A stretch of DNA of 33,429 bases from Lishizhenia tianjinensis (GTDB lineage: Bacteria > Bacteroidota > Bacteroidia > Flavobacteriales_D > Crocinitomicaceae), in contig CAMBBW010000008.1 in the NCBI GenBank assembly GCA_945863425.1, positions 1 to 33,429 on the forward strand. The letters run 5' to 3'. Position numbers and translations under genes: made by a program. Every line of letters starts with the position of its first letter. The first letter of the stretch is position 1. A model generated the notes under the pieces. It saw nothing but the letters and a program-made list of their open reading frames with translations, did not search any database and was not told where the DNA came from. Below, in pieces: positions 29,271 to 33,429 of this stretch.

Positions 29271-30115
29271 AAAATAGACTCGTACACTGTTTTCTTTTAA
29301 TGTTCGTTCTCAATCAAAACGCTCAAGCACAACATAAGAAATCTTTTCGATTAAGCCCTAAACTACAAGAAATTTCAGGTCTTGAATGTATTGGTGATAG
29401 TTTACTTTTAGCACACAACGACGGGGGAAACGAACCTATAATTTATGTGTTGAATCTATTTGGCACTATTTTAAAAGAATGTCGTGTATACAATGCGAAA
29501 AACACCGATTGGGAAGATTTGACAAAAGACAATTCAGGGAATCTATATATTGCAGATATAGGTAATAATGAAAATAAGAGAAAAAAACTTCGCGTTTTAA
29601 AATTATCTATAAATGAGATACTAACAAAAGACTCTGTTTCAGCAGAAATTTATCCTTTTTCATATCCAGAACAGACCGAATTCCCCGCACTACCAGAAAA
29701 CCGTTATTTTGATGCTGAAAGTCTTGTTTATCAAAACGATAGTTTGTGGATTTTTACTAAGTGTCGAACAACTCCATTTGACGGCAAGTGTTTTGTTTAT
29801 GCTATAGATGTCCAAAATTTATCCCGTGGCGACTGGAAAAAAACGAGTGAATTAATTCCTGGAACAAAAAGCTGGACAAAAGATTCATTCACAGCCGCAA
29901 CAAGCTATAATGAATTGTTTTTATGCTTGACATACAATAGGTTAATCTATTATTCTAAACACGGTGAAACGCTTTTAAAAACAAAATCTAAGCGTTTTAA
30001 TAAGTACAAACAAAGAGAGTCCGTTGCAGTTACTTCTACCGGGGCAATTTATATAGCAAATGAAAGAAATTGGTTACTCGGAAAACAACGATTAAGAAGG
30101 TATAAAAATGAATAA
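29267..30115 (+). CDS. Secreted beta-propeller-like protein of unknown function
   Basis: 282 aa with signal peptide (MKNRLVHCFLLMFVLNQNAQA); repeats such as DWEDLTKDNSGNLYIADIGNN. 4-nt overlap with the upstream gene. Confidence 0.75.
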   Translation: MKNRLVHCFLLMFVLNQNAQAQHKKSFRLSPKLQEISGLECIGDSLLLAHNDGGNEPIIYVLNLFGTILKECRVYNAKNTDWEDLTKDNSGNLYIADIGNNENKRKKLRVLKLSINEILTKDSVSAEIYPFSYPEQTEFPALPENRYFDAESLVYQNDSLWIFTKCRTTPFDGKCFVYAIDVQNLSRGDWKKTSELIPGTKSWTKDSFTAATSYNELFLCLTYNRLIYYSKHGETLLKTKSKRFNKYKQRESVAVTSTGAIYIANERNWLLGKQRLRRYKNE

Positions 30116-30770
30116 GCTTGACCTACTAAATTACGATACAATACTTTTCGATATGGATGGAGTACTTGTTGATTCAGAACCCCTTTGGAAGACTGCAATG
30201 CACGATGTATTTAGTTCACTAGGTTCCAGCCTATCAAAATCTGATTTTCAATTAACCGTTGGTATGAGAATCGACCACGTCATAACTTTTTGGAAAGAAA
30301 AAGAAAACTGGCAAAAACCAACTTATATAATTGAAAATCAAATAATTAACCAAATGGTTAATCTCATAAATGCAGAAGGTAAATTGTTACCCGGTGTTGA
30401 AGAGACTTTACTTTTTGTAAAAGAAAGTAAAAAAATTGGATTAGCCAGTTCTTCACCAAGAGTACTAATTGAGGCTGTATTACAGAAAACCGAAATAAAA
30501 TCATTATTTGACGGGATCTTTTCTGCAGAAAACGAAACTCATGGAAAACCGCACCCTGCTGTCTATTTGACCGCAGCGGATAACATAGGTAGTATTCCAT
30601 CTACATGTCTCGTTATTGAAGACTCCCTAAATGGAGTAATCGCTGGGAAAGCTGCAAATATGACTGTAATTTGTATTCCTGAAAAATCTCATCACCCGAA
30701 TCCAAAACTTGCTCTGGCAGACTTTCAATTTAATACAATGGAAGATTTATTGTTTTCATTAAAAAATTAG
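30108..30770 (+). CDS. HAD-IA family phosphatase (beta-phosphoglucomutase / HxpB-like)
   Basis: 220 aa; TILFDMDGVLVDSEPLW, GLASSSPRVLIEAVL, HGKPHPAVYLTAA, CLVIEDSLNGVIAGKAA. Confidence 0.93.
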   Translation: MNKLDLLNYDTILFDMDGVLVDSEPLWKTAMHDVFSSLGSSLSKSDFQLTVGMRIDHVITFWKEKENWQKPTYIIENQIINQMVNLINAEGKLLPGVEETLLFVKESKKIGLASSSPRVLIEAVLQKTEIKSLFDGIFSAENETHGKPHPAVYLTAADNIGSIPSTCLVIEDSLNGVIAGKAANMTVICIPEKSHHPNPKLALADFQFNTMEDLLFSLKN

Positions 30771-31152
30771 AATAACAATTCTTAGTATTAAATTAACATC
30801 TCGTTTTTTCTTTTTAATTCCTACACTTTTGTAAAAAATAAAATACAGAAAGCACCAATTTTTTATTGTGAAAAAACAAACAAAAACAGGCTGGTAGATT
30901 TAAAGTTTTATAAATTCTCAGCTAATTTATCTGGACAAACCTATTTAAATTAAGTAACGAACAAATAAATTAGTGCTTGCTCATGTTGAGTATATTAAGG
31001 TTTCTTTTATCATCCAAATAAACAATTTTAAAGAAACTCTACATGCCTCTAGAGTATAACGAACGACATAAATTCAGGACATAAAACAAAACGATAAGCA
31101 TTGGCAGAGAATCAACAACAATTATTACATAATTATCAAAAGAGCTGTGGTT

Positions 31153-31168
31153 TGTTCCACGTGAAACA
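31153..31168 (+). promoter_or_regulatory. parS-like site TGTTCCACGTGAAACA (ParB/Spo0J-binding consensus), abutting the mnmG stop codon
   Basis: 16-mer matches the published parS consensus TGTTNCACGTGAAACA. It ends 1 nt before the mnmG stop codon complement at 31169. Confidence 0.9.
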
Positions 31169-33037
31169 TTAACGCCCTAAATGGATTAATAAAACGGAAA
31201 TATCGCTTGGCGACACCCCCGAAATACGAGCCGCATGGCCAATAGTTGCAGGCATAATTGCAATCAACTTTTGTCTGGCTTCAATACTTATACTTTTAAT
31301 TTTTGAGTAGTCAATTGAATCAGGAATTACTAAAGACTCCAATCGATCAAGTTTTAGAGCGTGTTCCTGCTCCCGCTCTATATATCCTGTATATTTTATT
31401 TGAATTTCAGCTTGTTCAATGCTCTCAGTTAAACATTGATCTGTCAAATCCTTTAACTCTGCAGAAACAGAAATTAAATCATTCATCACAACATGCGGAC
31501 GAGCTAGAATTGTAGCTAATTTAACTTGTTGGGTTATTGGCGCACTATCTATCCCCGTTAAAAACGAATTTACAACATTAGGTGAAATTCCTGTCTTTCT
31601 AAGTATATTTAACAAAGAAGACGTCTCGTTAACTTTATGTTGAACGCGATCCAGTTCCTCAACACTATTTAAACCTAAACCTAAACCTAACTCAGTTAAA
31701 CGAACATCTGCATTATCTTGGCGTAATAAGATTCTATATTCAGCTCTGCTGGTAAACATCCGGTAAGGCTCGTCTGTGCCCTTTGTAATTAAATCATCTA
31801 TCAATACCCCGATATATGCTTCGCTTCTCTTTAAGATAAACGAAGAACTATCATTTATTTTTAAATTCGCATTAATTCCCGCCATTAAACCTTGGCAAGC
31901 AGCTTCCTCATATCCCGTTGTTCCATTAATTTGACCCGCAAAATAAAGATTTGAGATTAGCTTTGTTTCTAAGGTGTGTTTCAACTGAGTAGGGGGGAAG
32001 TAATCATATTCTATTGCATAGCCTGGTCTAAACATCTTCGCTTTTTCAAAACCAGGAATAGTTCTCATGGCGCTTAACTGTACTTCTTCCGGTAAAGAAG
32101 TGCTAAAACCATTCACATAGATTTCAACAGTATTCCATCCTTCCGGCTCAACAAATATCTGATGTCTGTCCCGGTCCGCAAATCTATTTATCTTGTCTTC
32201 AATACTTGGGCAATATCGTGGGCCTATACTTTGAATCGATCCATTAAACATAGGTGATCGATCAAAACCAGTACGTAATATATCATGAGTATTGTGACTA
32301 GTATATGTTATATGACAACTTCTTTGCTTTTTGAGTGCTTCCGTATTTGAAAAACTAAACTTAGACGGATTTAGATCACCTAATTGTTCTTCCATTAAAG
32401 CATAATTCAACGATCGACCATCAACACGAGGCGGAGTGCCTGTTTTCATTCTACCGGAAATAAAACCATAATTCAATAAATCTTCCGTTATTCCTGTTGA
32501 AGCTTTTTCGGCAACCCTACCTCCTCCAAACTGTTTTTCACCTAAATGAATTAGGCCATTTAAAAAAGTGCCATTCGTAAGAACGACCGCCTTGGCATAA
32601 ATATTTATACCTAATGCTGTTTTTATACCCTTAATCGTGCCGTTTTCTACTATTAGACCATTGCATGTGTCCTGCCAAAAATCAACATTTTTGTTTTGTT
32701 CAAGTAACAACCTCCATTCTTCAGCAAACTTCATCCGATCGTTTTGTGTTCTTGGCGACCACATAGCTGGGCCTTTTGAGCGGTTGAGCATTCTAAACTG
32801 AATAGCACTTTTATCACTTACAATACCAGAGCCACCACCAAGCGCATCAATTTCACGGACAATTTGTCCTTTTGCTACACCACCCATAGCTGGATTACAG
32901 CTCATTTGTGCAATGGTATTCATATTCATTGTAACCAACAAAACCTTACTACCCATTTTTCCAGCAGCATTTGCCGCTTCACAACCAGCGTGACCAGCAC
33001 CAACTACAATAACATCGTAAATGTCTAACATACTCAT
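31169..33037 (-). CDS. mnmG: tRNA uridine-5-carboxymethylaminomethyl(34) synthesis enzyme MnmG (GidA)
   Basis: 622 aa; [79 protein letters not shown]. The second ATG (33031) is a possible true start. Confidence 0.98.
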   Translation of the reverse strand: MSMLDIYDVIVVGAGHAGCEAANAAGKMGSKVLLVTMNMNTIAQMSCNPAMGGVAKGQIVREIDALGGGSGIVSDKSAIQFRMLNRSKGPAMWSPRTQNDRMKFAEEWRLLLEQNKNVDFWQDTCNGLIVENGTIKGIKTALGINIYAKAVVLTNGTFLNGLIHLGEKQFGGGRVAEKASTGITEDLLNYGFISGRMKTGTPPRVDGRSLNYALMEEQLGDLNPSKFSFSNTEALKKQRSCHITYTSHNTHDILRTGFDRSPMFNGSIQSIGPRYCPSIEDKINRFADRDRHQIFVEPEGWNTVEIYVNGFSTSLPEEVQLSAMRTIPGFEKAKMFRPGYAIEYDYFPPTQLKHTLETKLISNLYFAGQINGTTGYEEAACQGLMAGINANLKINDSSSFILKRSEAYIGVLIDDLITKGTDEPYRMFTSRAEYRILLRQDNADVRLTELGLGLGLNSVEELDRVQHKVNETSSLLNILRKTGISPNVVNSFLTGIDSAPITQQVKLATILARPHVVMNDLISVSAELKDLTDQCLTESIEQAEIQIKYTGYIEREQEHALKLDRLESLVIPDSIDYSKIKSISIEARQKLIAIMPATIGHAARISGVSPSDISVLLIHLGR

Positions 33038-33053
33038 TGTTTCACGTGGAACA
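33038..33053 (-). promoter_or_regulatory. parS-like site (minus strand TGTTCCACGTGAAACA), abutting the mnmG start codon
   Basis: Plus strand TGTTTCACGTGGAACA is the reverse complement of the first site. It fills nearly all of the 17-nt ybeY-mnmG gap. Confidence 0.9.
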
Positions 33054-33054
33054 A

Positions 33055-33429
33055 TTAATTTAAATATTTGTTTTCTAACAAACGCATCATACGTTCTTCT
33101 TCTTCAGTTTTATCTTTATATCCACATAAATGAAGGACACCGTGAATCATCACACGATTTAATTCAACCATAAAATCTGTTTGAAATGTATCTGCATTTT
33201 CTCTCACTCTGTCTACCGATATAAACAAATCCCCAGAAATAACATCATCATTACAGTAATCAAATGTAATGATGTCTGTATAAAAGTCGTGATCCAAGTG
33301 TTTTTGATTTAATTCTAATAAATAACCATCAGTTACCAGAATAACTGTTACATCACCCAACTCAAAACCCTCTTCTTTAATAGCTTTCGTTAGTGATATA
33401 ATAAAAAATTCCGGCTCAAACACCGGAAT
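33055..33429 (-). CDS. ybeY: Endoribonuclease YbeY (rRNA maturation), 5' truncated by the window end
   Basis: [45 protein letters not shown]. The frame remains open to the window edge, and the listed start at 33423 is a GTG (Val) inside the open frame, so the gene probably continues beyond the window. Confidence 0.93.
   Translation of the reverse strand: MPVFEPEFFIISLTKAIKEEGFELGDVTVILVTDGYLLELNQKHLDHDFYTDIITFDYCNDDVISGDLFISVDRVRENADTFQTDFMVELNRVMIHGVLHLCGYKDKTEEEERMMRLLENKYLN

Noticed and set aside
30771-31152. oriC in the mnmG-proximal intergenic region
   Set aside because: No clear TTATNCACA DnaA boxes found by eye; proximity to parS alone is not enough.
33408-33429. Inverted repeat ATTCCGG-ctcaaaca-CCGGAAT at the right edge
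   Set aside because: Lies inside the open ybeY frame with no T-tract; probably coincidental.
1-33429. CRISPR arrays, transposons, integrases, phage genes, tRNA or rRNA
   Set aside because: No direct-repeat arrays, transposase/integrase motifs, or tRNA/rRNA-like sequences recognised in the window.

Overview
Compact, AT-rich chromosomal segment, most likely from a Bacteroidota (Flavobacteriales-like) genome. This assignment rests on sprA (T9SS), DksA/LspA family features and TAnnTTTG-like promoter boxes. Most of it is housekeeping or core lineage genes: a beta-oxidation operon (marR-fadB-dedA-fadA, minus strand), a two-component system followed by a flippase / Wzz-like / O-antigen-ligase-like triad, ruvA-sprA-GNAT downstream of maeB, three tandem short SSB paralogs, dksA-like/lspA, purQ-purD-CorC-like-propeller-HAD, and ybeY-mnmG. 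I see no CRISPR array, transposon, rRNA or tRNA. The strongest non-coding signal is a pair of parS-like 16-mers (TGTTCCACGTGAAACA and its reverse complement) that abut the mnmG start and stop codons exactly. Other signals worth a second look are the three-gene ssb cassette whose members all lack the acidic C-terminal tip, a perfect 14-bp palindrome in the marR/HK divergent promoter region, a bidirectional terminator reaching into the 3' end of lspA, and a 5' partial secreted-protein gene at the left edge that the ORF track missed.
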